Under the pieces are notes generated by a model that worked only from the letters and a program-made list of their open reading frames with translations, was not told the DNA's origin and did no database searches. Below, piece after piece: positions 23,794 to 31,288 of a DNA stretch of 35,741 bases; positions within the stretch are counted from its first letter, which is position 1, and every line of letters starts with the position of its first letter. The stretch covers positions 1 through 35,741 of the forward strand of contig CACWHK010000020.1 in NCBI GenBank assembly GCA_902760755.1. Direction: 5' to 3'. Position numbers and translations under genes: made by a program. Origin of the DNA: an uncultured Lachnospiraceae bacterium. GTDB lineage: Bacteria; Bacillota; Clostridia; Lachnospirales; Lachnospiraceae.

Positions 23794-23933
23794 CTGACGA
23801 TATCGGTCCATTATTTTGGGGCGATGCTCTAACCTTTGAGCTACAGCCGCAAGCAGCTGACGGGATTCGAACCCGCAACCTTCGCCGTGGTAACAAAAGA
23901 AGTAAATGAACCTAGCTGTCAGGGAATATGATC
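23785..23933 (-). ncRNA. Circularly permuted tRNA-like RNA on a long stem (YrlA/Y-RNA-like)
   Basis: On the minus strand the tRNA 3' half comes first: GGCGA (23886-23882), variable AGGTT, T arm GCGGG-TTCGAAT-CCCGT, acceptor CAGCTGC, U73. After two T residues, one of them U73, the 5' half follows: GCGGCTG (from 23850), TA, D arm GCTC-AAAGGTTA-GAGC, A26, TCGCC (23824-23820). The acceptor pairs 7/7 (G3-U70), the anticodon stem 5/5, and the invariant bases (T8, A14, G18 G19, A21, T54 T55 C56 A58) are present. The flanks extend the stem: TTTTG/CAAAA, GGTTCATT/AATGGACC and CCCTGAC/GTCAGGG, with AGCTA opposite GATATC and a TACTTC bulge. The tRNA acceptor end is therefore closed and the RNA ends pair, as in bacterial YrlA-type Y RNAs. 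A true permuted Gly(ACC)-like tRNA gene is the alternative. Confidence 0.7.
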
Positions 23934-23939
23934 AGTTTC

Positions 23940-23968
23940 ATGGTACCACAAAATACCGGTTCTGTCAC
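23940..23968 (-). promoter_or_regulatory. Candidate promoter of the tRNA-like RNA
   Basis: GTGACA (23963-23968) and TACCAT (23940-23945) on the minus strand, spacing 17, with an extended TGG before the -10. The predicted start near 23933 falls exactly at the base of the folded rod. Confidence 0.5.
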
Positions 23969-24030
23969 TATACCTGTGGTCTACGAACAGGGAATTCTTC
24001 GCAAACCGTATCCAGTACTGAGATCACGGA

Positions 24031-24669
24031 TTAAAATCCGAGATTGTCATTCACCACGATCACATGAATACGATCCTTATGCCGCGAGAACCGTGTGATC
24101 AGGAACTGACAGCAAATGGTATCCGGTGACTTGCAGTCCATGCAGGCACCGGTCTTTGCACAGGGAGTGGAAAGGCCGAACCGCTGGGCGTTGATGGGCG
24201 CTGCCACATTTCTGGCGCGCTTCATGGCACTGTCCAGATCGCTGCAGATCTTATTGATGCCCACGATAAAGAGCACTTGTCTCGGGCCCTGGGCAATGGC
24301 GGACACGCGGTTGGAATTGCCGTCGATATTGACGATGATACCGTCCTCCGTCATGGCATTTGCACTGGACAGGAAGAAGTCCGCATCATAAGCAGCCAGC
24401 ATGGCCGCACGCTTCTCCTCCGGATTCTTCGCCTTATCGCGGTCGATAAAGTTGTAATCGCCGTCCTTTAAGGCCTCCACCAGACCGATCTCATTGGCGC
24501 TCATGGCACCTCCCATGGACACGCTGGCGCCCTTCGGAATGATCTCCAGCGCCTTCGCCAGAGCCTCCTCCTTCGTTGCTGCATAGTAACCGGTCATGTT
24601 ACGGGATTCAAGGCCCTTTAGTACCTTATCCGCCAGCAGTTCATAGCGTTTCGTGATATTCTCGTTCAT
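24031..24669 (-). CDS. LUD-domain (DUF162/LutC-like) protein
   Basis: A 212-residue protein of the lactate-utilisation LUD family. It begins YELLADKVLKGLESRNMTGYYAATKEEALAKALEIIPKGASVSMGGAMSANEIGLVEAL, the standard LUD opening, followed by DADFFLSSANAMTEDGIIVNIDGNSNRVSAIAQGPRQVLFIVGINKI. The C-terminal CAKTGACMDCKSPDTICCQF is a cysteine-rich segment seen in single-domain LUD proteins of Clostridia and may hold a metal or cluster. An AGGAGG site precedes the ATG. The next gene upstream is an Ldh2-type dehydrogenase in the same direction, so a role in oxidation of lactate or another 2-hydroxy acid is plausible, but there are no lutA/lutB partners here. Confidence 0.88.
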   Translation of the reverse strand: MNENITKRYELLADKVLKGLESRNMTGYYAATKEEALAKALEIIPKGASVSMGGAMSANEIGLVEALKDGDYNFIDRDKAKNPEEKRAAMLAAYDADFFLSSANAMTEDGIIVNIDGNSNRVSAIAQGPRQVLFIVGINKICSDLDSAMKRARNVAAPINAQRFGLSTPCAKTGACMDCKSPDTICCQFLITRFSRHKDRIHVIVVNDNLGF

Positions 24670-24726
24670 GATTCCTCCTTGTTTTGTGTGACAATCACTC
24701 AGACATCTGATCCGGACCTTCTGTCG

Positions 24727-24753
24727 GGATTCTTTGCGTTGCGCAGAGTGACA
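24727..24753. repeat. Family A palindrome, copy 9
   Basis: GGATTCTTTGCGTTGCGCAG then AGTGACA, in the 126-base gap between the LUD gene and the dehydrogenase gene. Confidence 0.65.
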
Positions 24754-24756
24754 GGA

Positions 24757-24794
24757 TGATTCTTTGCGATTCTGCGCTTCGCTCAGACAATGAC
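24757..24794. repeat. Family A palindrome, copy 10
   Basis: GATTCTTTGCG ... GCTTCGCTCAGACAATGACA, a tandem neighbour of copy 9. It ends against the stop codon of the dehydrogenase gene. Confidence 0.65.
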
Positions 24795-24795
24795 A

Positions 24796-25908
24796 TCAGT
24801 CTTCAAACGGGAAATGATAGTCCAGTCCCAGCTCATCCCGGATGGCAGTGAGGTCCTTCTGCACGCCCTCGCTCACCGGTACACCCTTGTCCTTCCGGAA
24901 CTGCCATACGTCGTATTCCTTCTCGCCCGCAGTGTAAATGCGACTCTCCCCCGGCGCCTTCTTCGATGCCCGAAGTGCCCGGCAGATCTCTCCTGCGGTT
25001 TTCTTAAACTCCTCGCGCCCCACAAAGGCATCCGGATCGATGACGAAGAAGAAATGTCCCAATCCGTACATTTTCGGCTTGCCGTTCTCATCCACGCCGG
25101 AAAGCGCCTTCATAAACTGTCCGCCGGACAGTGCTGCGGAGAGGATCTCCACCACGGCCGCGTAGCCGTAACCCTTATAGCCTGCCAGCTCTTCTCCGAT
25201 GCCACCGAGAGGTGTGAAGGCCGCGGTTCCTGCCACCAGATCCTTCAGGATCCGGGCACTGTCCGTCAGAGCCTCCCCGTTCTCGGAGATCACCGTGCCT
25301 GCCGGCGTCGGCTTTCCTTCTCTTGCATAATACTCCACCCGTCCCCGCTGGATGATGGATGTGGCGCAGTCCAGACAGAAGGGGAATTCCTCATCCGTGG
25401 GAAGCGAGAAGGTGAGCGGATTCGTCCCCATCATATTCTCCACGCCGAAGGTGGGCGCGATGGACGGCCGGGCATTTGTCCCCGTGATCCCCACCAGGCC
25501 TTCCTTACTCGCCATGGAGGTCCAGTAGCCTGCAATCCCATAATGTGTGGAATTCCGGATGGCTCCGCCGGCCATGCCGTACTGCTTTGCCTTCCCGATC
25601 AGGCGCTCCATCATATGGTAGCTGGCCACCATGCCCATACCGTCATGGGCATCCATCACCACCGTGGTGGGTGTTTCCTTCACGGTCTCCAGCTTCGTTA
25701 CGGGAAGCAGCGTTCCCTTCTTGATCCTGTCAATATAGATCGGTTTAAACCGATTACAGCCATGGCTCTCGATTCCCCGCCGGTCCGACTCCAGGAGCAC
25801 GTCCGCACAGATCTTCGCATCCTCCTCAGGCACCCCATATCCCTGAAAAGCATCGATCATGAAGCGGTTCATCAGATCCCATGACACAAATGGTCTAGTT
25901 TCCTGCAT
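24796..25908 (-). CDS. Ldh2-family (malate/L-lactate/ureidoglycolate) dehydrogenase
   Basis: NAD(P)-dependent 2-hydroxyacid dehydrogenase of 370 residues, of the Ldh2/YbiC/AllD fold that is unrelated to classical lactate dehydrogenase. Typical motifs are ADVLLESDRRGIESHGCNRF near the N-terminus, the catalytic His in IRNSTHYGIAGYW (about 130), GTNPLTFSLPT, CLDCATSIIQRGRVEYYAREGK, FTPLGGIGEELAGYKGYGYA and FFFVIDPDAFVG. AGGAGGAGGA precedes the ATG and an extended -10 promoter lies at 25940-25948. The exact substrate cannot be told from sequence. The neighbouring LUD protein points to lactate or a related hydroxyacid. Confidence 0.88.
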   Translation of the reverse strand: MQETRPFVSWDLMNRFMIDAFQGYGVPEEDAKICADVLLESDRRGIESHGCNRFKPIYIDRIKKGTLLPVTKLETVKETPTTVVMDAHDGMGMVASYHMMERLIGKAKQYGMAGGAIRNSTHYGIAGYWTSMASKEGLVGITGTNARPSIAPTFGVENMMGTNPLTFSLPTDEEFPFCLDCATSIIQRGRVEYYAREGKPTPAGTVISENGEALTDSARILKDLVAGTAAFTPLGGIGEELAGYKGYGYAAVVEILSAALSGGQFMKALSGVDENGKPKMYGLGHFFFVIDPDAFVGREEFKKTAGEICRALRASKKAPGESRIYTAGEKEYDVWQFRKDKGVPVSEGVQKDLTAIRDELGLDYHFPFED

Positions 25909-25939
25909 AGGCTGTCCTCCTCCTCATAAATGTACCCCT

Positions 25940-25948
25940 ATTATACCA
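25940..25948 (-). promoter_or_regulatory. Extended -10 promoter of the Ldh2-family gene
   Basis: TGGTATAAT on the minus strand, 32 bases before the ATG. The -35 region is poor, as is usual for extended -10 promoters. Confidence 0.7.
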
Positions 25949-26013
25949 TAATCCGGGGTTATTTTTCCACCGCTTCCGGCCGGGTAATGGCGGCATTTTA
26001 CGGCAACTCTCTC

Positions 26014-26042
26014 TTGACTATCCTCCCCGTACCCCATACAAT
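26014..26042 (+). promoter_or_regulatory. Sigma-A promoter of the HD-domain nucleotidase
   Basis: TTGACT (26014-26019) and TACAAT (26037-26042), spacing 17. Confidence 0.88.
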
Positions 26043-26074
26043 AAATCTATCAGAACAAAGGAGCAATTACCTGT

Positions 26075-26662
26075 ATGGAATCACATTTTTTTGCTACGAT
26101 CTCACGTATGAAATACATCGAGCGCTGGGCTCTCATGCGCTCCTCCCGGCCGGAGAATCTCTCCGAGCACTCTTTGGAGGTATCCATGATCGCACACGCT
26201 CTGGCGGTGATCGGAAACACACGCTATGACCGAAATGTGGATGCGGAGAAGGCTGCGCTGATCGGGCTCTACCATGACGCCTCCGAGATCATCACGGGAG
26301 ACATGCCTACGCCGGTGAAGTACTTCAACGCAAATATCCGCAATGCATACAAGGACGTGGAATCCATCGCAAACAATCGGCTTCTTTCCCAGCTGCCGGA
26401 GGACCTCAGGCCCGCCTACGAGGACATCTTCAATCCGAAGAAGGAGGATCAGCTGCTGCACCGTCTGGTGAAGGCAGCCGATAAGCTTTCGGCCCTGATC
26501 AAATGTATCGAGGAGGAGCGGTCCGGTAACCAGGAGTTCCACTCCGCAAAGGAGAGTACGGAACGTTCGCTGAAGTATATGGCAGAGGAGCTGCCCGAGG
26601 TGAAGGACTTCCTCCGGGACTTCCTTCCGTCCTACGGAAAGACGCTGGACGAGTTAACATAA
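26075..26662 (+). CDS. YfbR-like 5'-deoxynucleotidase (HD domain)
   Basis: A 195-residue HD-domain phosphohydrolase of the YfbR type, which dephosphorylates deoxynucleoside monophosphates. SRMKYIERWALMRSSRPENLSEHSLEVSMIAHALAVI is the family opening with the first metal histidine. ALIGLYHDASEIITGDMPTPVKYF carries the HD pair and the EIITGD-PTP signature. ADKLSALIKCIEE holds the last aspartate. An AAAGGAG site precedes the ATG and a good promoter lies at 26014-26042. It is a single plus-strand gene; the repeat cluster and bidirectional hairpin at 26675-26831 separate it from ftsH. Confidence 0.92.
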   Translation: MESHFFATISRMKYIERWALMRSSRPENLSEHSLEVSMIAHALAVIGNTRYDRNVDAEKAALIGLYHDASEIITGDMPTPVKYFNANIRNAYKDVESIANNRLLSQLPEDLRPAYEDIFNPKKEDQLLHRLVKAADKLSALIKCIEEERSGNQEFHSAKESTERSLKYMAEELPEVKDFLRDFLPSYGKTLDELT

Positions 26663-26674
26663 CTTCGAACCAAA

Positions 26675-26722
26675 GAGACAGGGGACGGTTCTCAAGGAGA
26701 CAGGGGACGGTTCTCTGTCTCC
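26675..26722. repeat. Family B palindromes, tandem pair
   Basis: Two direct copies: GAGACAGGGGACGGTTCTC (26675-26693) and GGAGACAGGGGACGGTTCTC with CTGTCTCC (26696-26722), just after the YfbR-like stop. Confidence 0.8.
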
Positions 26723-26731
26723 CGAAAGAGA

Positions 26732-26787
26732 CCAAAAAAAGAAGTCGATACGTGTGACATTTCCCATGGCACGCGTATCGACTTCTT
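26732..26787 (-). terminator. Strong terminator at the end of the ftsH operon
   Basis: An 18-base-pair stem (26739-26756 with 26770-26787; AAGAAGTCGATACG/CGTATCGACTTCTT plus TGTG/CACG) with a 13-base loop, followed on the minus strand by seven T. It should also slow plus-strand transcripts from the YfbR-like gene. It sits between oppositely oriented family B repeats. Confidence 0.93.
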
Positions 26788-26800
26788 ATTCTATACTGTC

Positions 26801-29140
26801 TTAGGGAGACAGAGAACCGTCCCCTGTCTCCTCAGTCTCCTCCTCTTCTGCTCCTTCGAAGTCATCCAACTCCTTGGATACTACCGCATCCTCCTCATCG
26901 GACTCCTCTTCCTCGGGTTCCTCGCTACGTACCTGTTCCTGCTCTCTGGCGAAGGTTTCCCAGGGCTTCGGCGTATCATCCTCCGGCTCCTCAACTTCCT
27001 CTGCCGGTGAAGTGTAGCCTTCCGTCTCTTCGGGTTCCGAGGGTTCGTAGGGCGCTTCCGCTACAGGCCCTTCAGACTCTGCAGGTGTTTCTTCCGCAGG
27101 CTCCTCCGGCTTAGACTCCGGTGCATAGGGGCTTCGGAACACACCGTAGTGTCCTTCCTTCTGCTTCTTCGCCTTCTCCTTCTCGGCAGCCTCGCGCTCC
27201 TTCAGCTTCTCCTTCTCCTTATCCTTGTCGGACTTCAGGAGAGAATCACTGAGAAGCCGCTTCCCCACATCCACCTTCCGTCCGGAAACCTTCTCGTAGA
27301 TCTCCACGAATTCCTTACCGGTAATGGTTTCATGGTCATACAGGAATGCTGCGATGGCATCCAGAATGGCTTCATTCTTCTTCAGGGCCTTGAAGGCTCT
27401 TGCATAGGCACGCTTGATGATGCCGCGCACCTCGTTATCGATCTTGGTGGCTGTCTCATCCGAGCACTGCTGTACGGCCCGGCGATCCAGATACTCTCCG
27501 GTAATGCCCTCCAGCTGTACCATACCGAACTTCTCGGACATACCGTACATGGTAACCATCTTGCGGGCCTTCTCAGTAGCCTGCTGGATATCCGAAGCTG
27601 CTCCCGTGGTAACGGAGGGGAACTTCAGAGCCTCAGCCGCACGTCCCGCACAGGCGATGACGATATCCGCCTCCAGCTCCATCTGGGTTTCCAGAGACTT
27701 CTCCTCGTCCGGTACCTGCCATACGTAGCCGAGAGCTCCGTTGGTCCGGGGAACGATGGTGATCTTCTGTACCGGTACGGTGTTCTTCTGCAGCACAGTC
27801 ATCAGAGCATGTCCTGTCTCGTGGTAAGCCACCAGACGCTTCTCCTCATCCGACAGGATCTTGTTCTTCTTCTCTTTTCCGGCAAATACAAGCTCTACCG
27901 AGTCGATCAGATCCTTCTGGGAGACGTACTGTCTTCCCTTCCGGACTGCCAGAAGTGCTGCCTCGTTAATGATATTTGCAAGATCCGCACCCACGGCTCC
28001 GCTGGTGGTAAGTGCCAGCTCGTGCAGGTCCACGGTCTCATCCTGCTTTACATTCTTTGCATGAACCCGGAGGATATCCTCACGGCCCTTAAGATCCGGA
28101 CGCTCCACAACCACGCGGCGGTCAAATCGTCCCGGACGAAGCAGGGCCTTATCCAGAACCTCCGGCCGGTTGGTTGCAGCCAGGATGACGATACCCTTGG
28201 AGGTATCAAAGCCGTCCATCTCGGAAAGCAGCTGGTTCAGGGTCTGCTCCCGCTCGGAATCTCCGCCCATATGACGGGTATCACGGCTCCGGCCGATGGC
28301 ATCGATCTCATCAATAAAGATGATACAGGGTGCCTTCTGATTGGCCTGACGGAACAGGTCCCGCACACGGGAAGCTCCGACGCCGACATACATTTCCACG
28401 AACTCCGATCCGGAGATGGAGAAGAAGGGAACATGCGCCTCACCGGCTACCGCCTTCGCAAGCAGGGTCTTACCGGTTCCCGGAGGACCTACAAGAAGTG
28501 CGCCCTTCGGAAGCTTCGCGCCGATGGCCAGATACTTCTCCGGCTCATGCAGGAAGTCCACAACCTCTGCTAAGGATTCCTTGGCTTCCTCCTCACCTGC
28601 CACGTCATTGAAGGTAACTCCCGTCTCCTTCTGCATGTCATAGACCTTGGCGTTGGACTTGCCGACGCCCATGATCCCGCCGCCCTTGGAGGCGCCGCGC
28701 ATGATCAGCATCATCAGGATATAGAAGGCTCCGATCATGATCGCATAGGAAAGCACCGTACGAAGGATCGCATTTCCGCCCTCATCGATCTGGGAGAACT
28801 TCACCCCGGACTCTGCCAGGCGGTCCACCAGCTTCAGGTCATCCGTACGGACAACGTAGTAGGTGATCTCCTTGGTCTTGTCCGGCTGCTCCTTCGGCTT
28901 GAAGTAGATCTTGGAGCTGTAGATTTCAACACTCTCCACCTTCTTATCATTGATCATGGTGACAAACTTGTCATAGGATACCTCCTGCTCGCCGGAGGAT
29001 TTAAACTTATTGAACTGCTGCCAGAAGATCAGCGTCAGAATGACGGAAATGATCAGAATGATGATGGTGCTGGTGAGCCCCGGCCGTCTCGGACGGTTCC
29101 CGTTGTCATTATTGTCTCTGTTGTTATTGTTGTTTTCCAT
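26801..29140 (-). CDS. ftsH: ATP-dependent zinc metalloprotease FtsH with acidic C-terminal extension
   Basis: Membrane-anchored AAA+ protease that degrades misfolded membrane and regulatory proteins. Membrane spans are at about 22-40 and 126-148, with an extracytoplasmic domain between. Walker A GPPGTGKT is at 218-225, Walker B IIFIDEID at 273-280, and the second region of homology [19 protein letters not shown] at about 324-342. The zinc motif HETGH is at 440-444 and an Asp ligand lies in [17 protein letters not shown] near 500. At 779 residues it is over 100 longer than usual. After a lysine/glutamate coiled stretch near 650 the tail (about 670-779) is almost all Glu, Pro, Ser and Asp. Its last residues ETGDGSLSP and the stop context come from a family B repeat. 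It is last in a long operon. Confidence 0.95.
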   Translation of the reverse strand: MENNNNNRDNNDNGNRPRRPGLTSTIIILIISVILTLIFWQQFNKFKSSGEQEVSYDKFVTMINDKKVESVEIYSSKIYFKPKEQPDKTKEITYYVVRTDDLKLVDRLAESGVKFSQIDEGGNAILRTVLSYAIMIGAFYILMMLIMRGASKGGGIMGVGKSNAKVYDMQKETGVTFNDVAGEEEAKESLAEVVDFLHEPEKYLAIGAKLPKGALLVGPPGTGKTLLAKAVAGEAHVPFFSISGSEFVEMYVGVGASRVRDLFRQANQKAPCIIFIDEIDAIGRSRDTRHMGGDSEREQTLNQLLSEMDGFDTSKGIVILAATNRPEVLDKALLRPGRFDRRVVVERPDLKGREDILRVHAKNVKQDETVDLHELALTTSGAVGADLANIINEAALLAVRKGRQYVSQKDLIDSVELVFAGKEKKNKILSDEEKRLVAYHETGHALMTVLQKNTVPVQKITIVPRTNGALGYVWQVPDEEKSLETQMELEADIVIACAGRAAEALKFPSVTTGAASDIQQATEKARKMVTMYGMSEKFGMVQLEGITGEYLDRRAVQQCSDETATKIDNEVRGIIKRAYARAFKALKKNEAILDAIAAFLYDHETITGKEFVEIYEKVSGRKVDVGKRLLSDSLLKSDKDKEKEKLKEREAAEKEKAKKQKEGHYGVFRSPYAPESKPEEPAEETPAESEGPVAEAPYEPSEPEETEGYTSPAEEVEEPEDDTPKPWETFAREQEQVRSEEPEEEESDEEDAVVSKELDDFEGAEEEETEETGDGSLSP
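26804..26831. repeat. Family B palindrome forming the 3' end of ftsH
   Basis: GGGAGACAGAGAACCGTCCC then CTGTCTCC, inverted relative to the pair at 26675-26722. It encodes the final FtsH residues TGDGSLSP directly before the TAA. Confidence 0.8.
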
Positions 29141-29203
29141 CTTGTTTCCTTGTCTTCCTTAAGGAGCTGTCAAGAAATTAATTGAACAGATCCTAAGCAC
29201 GGC

Positions 29204-29236
29204 ACGGGCTGTAAGACATTTCTGCTCACAGCCCGT
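29204..29236 (-). other. Hairpin between glyA and ftsH
   Basis: Nine-base-pair stem ACGGGCTGT/ACAGCCCGT with a 15-base loop, 14 bases after the glyA stop. There is no T tract on either side, so it is more likely a processing or stability hairpin than a terminator. Confidence 0.5.
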
Positions 29237-29249
29237 CGTACATTTCTTA

Positions 29250-30485
29250 TTACTGATAAATCGGATATTTGGAAGTGATCGACTCAACCAGTGCCATGGC
29301 AGCTGCGTTGTCGCGATCAATGATCGCTGCCTTGAAGGCATCTGCAATGGTGAACATATCTTCCTTTACTGCTCCGCGTGTGGTAACCGCCGGGGTTCCT
29401 ACACGGATACCGCTGGTTACGAACGGAGACTGGGGATCATTCGGAACGGTGTTCTTGTTGACTGTGATGTGAACCTCATCCAGAAGCTTCTCAACCTCCT
29501 TACCGGTAAGACCCATCTTCTGCAGGTCAACCAGCATCAGGTGATTGTCGGTACCGCCGGATACGATGTCGAAGCCGCGCTCCATCAGTGCACCTGCCAG
29601 TGTGGATGCGTTCTCAACCACACGGTCCATATAAGCCTTATACTCAGCGGAAAGAGCCTCCTTAAAGCAGACTGCCTTTGCTGCGATCACATGCATCAGC
29701 GGGCCACCCTGGATTCCCGGGAATACGGACTTATTGAAGTTGTACTTCTTGTTCACCTCTTCGCTGCAGAGGATCATACCGCCACGGGGACCGCGCAGGG
29801 TCTTGTGTGTGGTTGTGGTTGTGATATCTGCATAGGGGATCGGGCTCATATGATTTCCGGTAGCTACCAGACCTGCGATATGTGCCATATCCACCATAAG
29901 AACTGCGCCAACCTCGTCAGCGATCTCACGGAACTTCTTGAAATCGATCTCACGTGCATATGCGGAAGCACCTGCCACGATCAGCTTCGGCTTGCACTCC
30001 TTTGCGATACGGAGAACCTCATCATAATCGATCCGTCCCTCGGCATTGACACCGTAAGGCACGCAGTTGAAGTACTTACCGGACATATTTACCGGACTTC
30101 CGTGGGTCAGATGTCCGCCGTGATCCAGGTTCATACCCATAAATGTATCGCCCGGCTGCATTACTGCGAAGAAAACAGCCATATTTGCCTGTGCACCGGA
30201 GTGAGGCTGAACATTTGCATATTCAGCGCCGAAAAGCTTCTTGGCACGCTCTCTTGCAAGCTCTTCCACAACATCCACATAGACACATCCGCCATAGTAA
30301 CGCTTTCCCGGATAACCCTCTGCGTACTTGTTGGTCAGATGGGAGCCCATGGCTGCCATAACCGCCTTTGAGGCGATATTCTCAGATGCGATCAGCTCCA
30401 GGTTCTGGTTCTGACGGTTGTACTCATCCGTCATTGCCTTGGCAACCTCGGGATCGGTGAGCAGGATCTCTTCAAAGTTAAACAT
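29250..30485 (-). CDS. glyA: Serine hydroxymethyltransferase
   Basis: PLP enzyme that interconverts serine and glycine and loads one-carbon units onto tetrahydrofolate. The start is the ATG of [14 protein letters not shown] (30483-30485) with AGAAGGAG upstream; the longer frame to 30536 has no ribosome site. The product is 411 residues, standard size. Lys228 in [15 protein letters not shown] is the PLP lysine. [38 protein letters not shown] and MAHIAGL are the expected motifs. It follows the sirtuin gene by 54 bases and precedes ftsH in the same operon. Confidence 0.96.
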   Translation of the reverse strand: MFNFEEILLTDPEVAKAMTDEYNRQNQNLELIASENIASKAVMAAMGSHLTNKYAEGYPGKRYYGGCVYVDVVEELARERAKKLFGAEYANVQPHSGAQANMAVFFAVMQPGDTFMGMNLDHGGHLTHGSPVNMSGKYFNCVPYGVNAEGRIDYDEVLRIAKECKPKLIVAGASAYAREIDFKKFREIADEVGAVLMVDMAHIAGLVATGNHMSPIPYADITTTTTHKTLRGPRGGMILCSEEVNKKYNFNKSVFPGIQGGPLMHVIAAKAVCFKEALSAEYKAYMDRVVENASTLAGALMERGFDIVSGGTDNHLMLVDLQKMGLTGKEVEKLLDEVHITVNKNTVPNDPQSPFVTSGIRVGTPAVTTRGAVKEDMFTIADAFKAAIIDRDNAAAMALVESITSKYPIYQ

Positions 30486-30539
30486 GTTTTTTCTCCTTCT
30501 ACTTTTATTCTCACTGCACATGCAGTTAATGTACATGAT

Positions 30540-31265
30540 CTAGACGGTGATCTGTCCCAGGACTTCACCGATCTTTCCGTTGATGACGATGTCCGCCATC
30601 TTGTCTCTTGAGGTTTCGGACATGTTGATCACCACCAGATGCTTGCCGTGGAAGTAATCAATAAAGCCCGCTGCCGGATAAACCACCAGAGAGGTTCCTC
30701 CGATGATCAGCATGTCGGCCCGCGCGATATGATCCACGGATCTTCTTATCACGTCACCGTCCAGTCCCTCCTCGTAGAGAACCACGTCCGGGCGGATGGT
30801 ACCGCCGCAGCTGCACCTCGGCACTCCCGTGCTCTCTGCGATATATTTAATATCATCGTACCGCTTCCCGCAGGACATGCAGTAGTTCCGGAGGGTGGAT
30901 CCGTGAAGCTCCAGGACCTCCTTACTTCCCGCTGCCTGGTGCAGTCCATCGATATTCTGTGTGATCACGGCCTTCAGCTTGCCCTTTTCTTCCATCTCGG
31001 CCAGCTTCAAATGTGCCGCATTCGGCTTCGCCGTGGTGATGATCATCTTATCCCGGTAGAAATCGTAGAACTCCTCCGTCTTCCGCATGAAGAAGGAGTG
31101 ACTTACGATGGTTTCCGGCGGATACTTATACTTCTGGGAGTAGAGCCCGTCCTGACTCCGGAAATCGGGGATCCCGCTTTCCGTGGAAACTCCGGCTCCG
31201 CCGAAGAATACAATATAGTTTGACTCATTGACTGCCTGCTGCAGGCGTTCGATCATTTCATCCAT
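30540..31265 (-). CDS. NAD-dependent protein deacylase (sirtuin, CobB/SIR2)
   Basis: Sirtuin of 241 residues that removes acyl groups from protein lysines using NAD. FFGGAGVSTESGIPDFRSQDGLY is the NAD-binding motif, ITQNIDGLHQAAG follows, and the catalytic His is in VLELHGS. The zinc ribbon has Cys in CMSCGKRY and CSCGG. GTSLVVYPAAGF is the second nucleotide motif. The gene lies 23 bases after cdaR and 54 bases before glyA, so it is probably co-transcribed with both. Confidence 0.94.
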   Translation of the reverse strand: MDEMIERLQQAVNESNYIVFFGGAGVSTESGIPDFRSQDGLYSQKYKYPPETIVSHSFFMRKTEEFYDFYRDKMIITTAKPNAAHLKLAEMEEKGKLKAVITQNIDGLHQAAGSKEVLELHGSTLRNYCMSCGKRYDDIKYIAESTGVPRCSCGGTIRPDVVLYEEGLDGDVIRRSVDHIARADMLIIGGTSLVVYPAAGFIDYFHGKHLVVINMSETSRDKMADIVINGKIGEVLGQITV

Positions 31266-31288
31266 GTAGCTTATCCCCCTTCCGTAAC

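Noticed and set aside
23785-23933. Two-piece (permuted) tmRNA
   Set aside because: The D arm has a full four-base-pair stem and 8-base loop as in ordinary tRNA, and there is no tag reading frame.
23785-23933. Archaeal-type bulge-helix-bulge splice site in the anticodon region
   Set aside because: The unpaired bases beside the TTTTG/CAAAA helix are on the same strand (7 and 6 bases), not 3-base bulges on opposite strands.
23910-23945. GAAAC and CTGAT next to each other, resembling hammerhead ribozyme core pieces
   Set aside because: The conserved CTGANGA box reads CTGATCA and the required three-way helices are not there.
23730-24000. Permuted group I or group II intron around the tRNA halves
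   Set aside because: A partial match to the group I R element (GTTCGTAGACCA) was seen, but no matching S element, credible P3/P7/P8 set, U at the 5' splice site, or group II domain V could be found.
27149-28573. 474-residue open frame on the plus strand
   Set aside because: It is the antisense shadow of ftsH, which has all AAA+ and zinc-protease motifs; the shadow has no ribosome site or recognisable domain.
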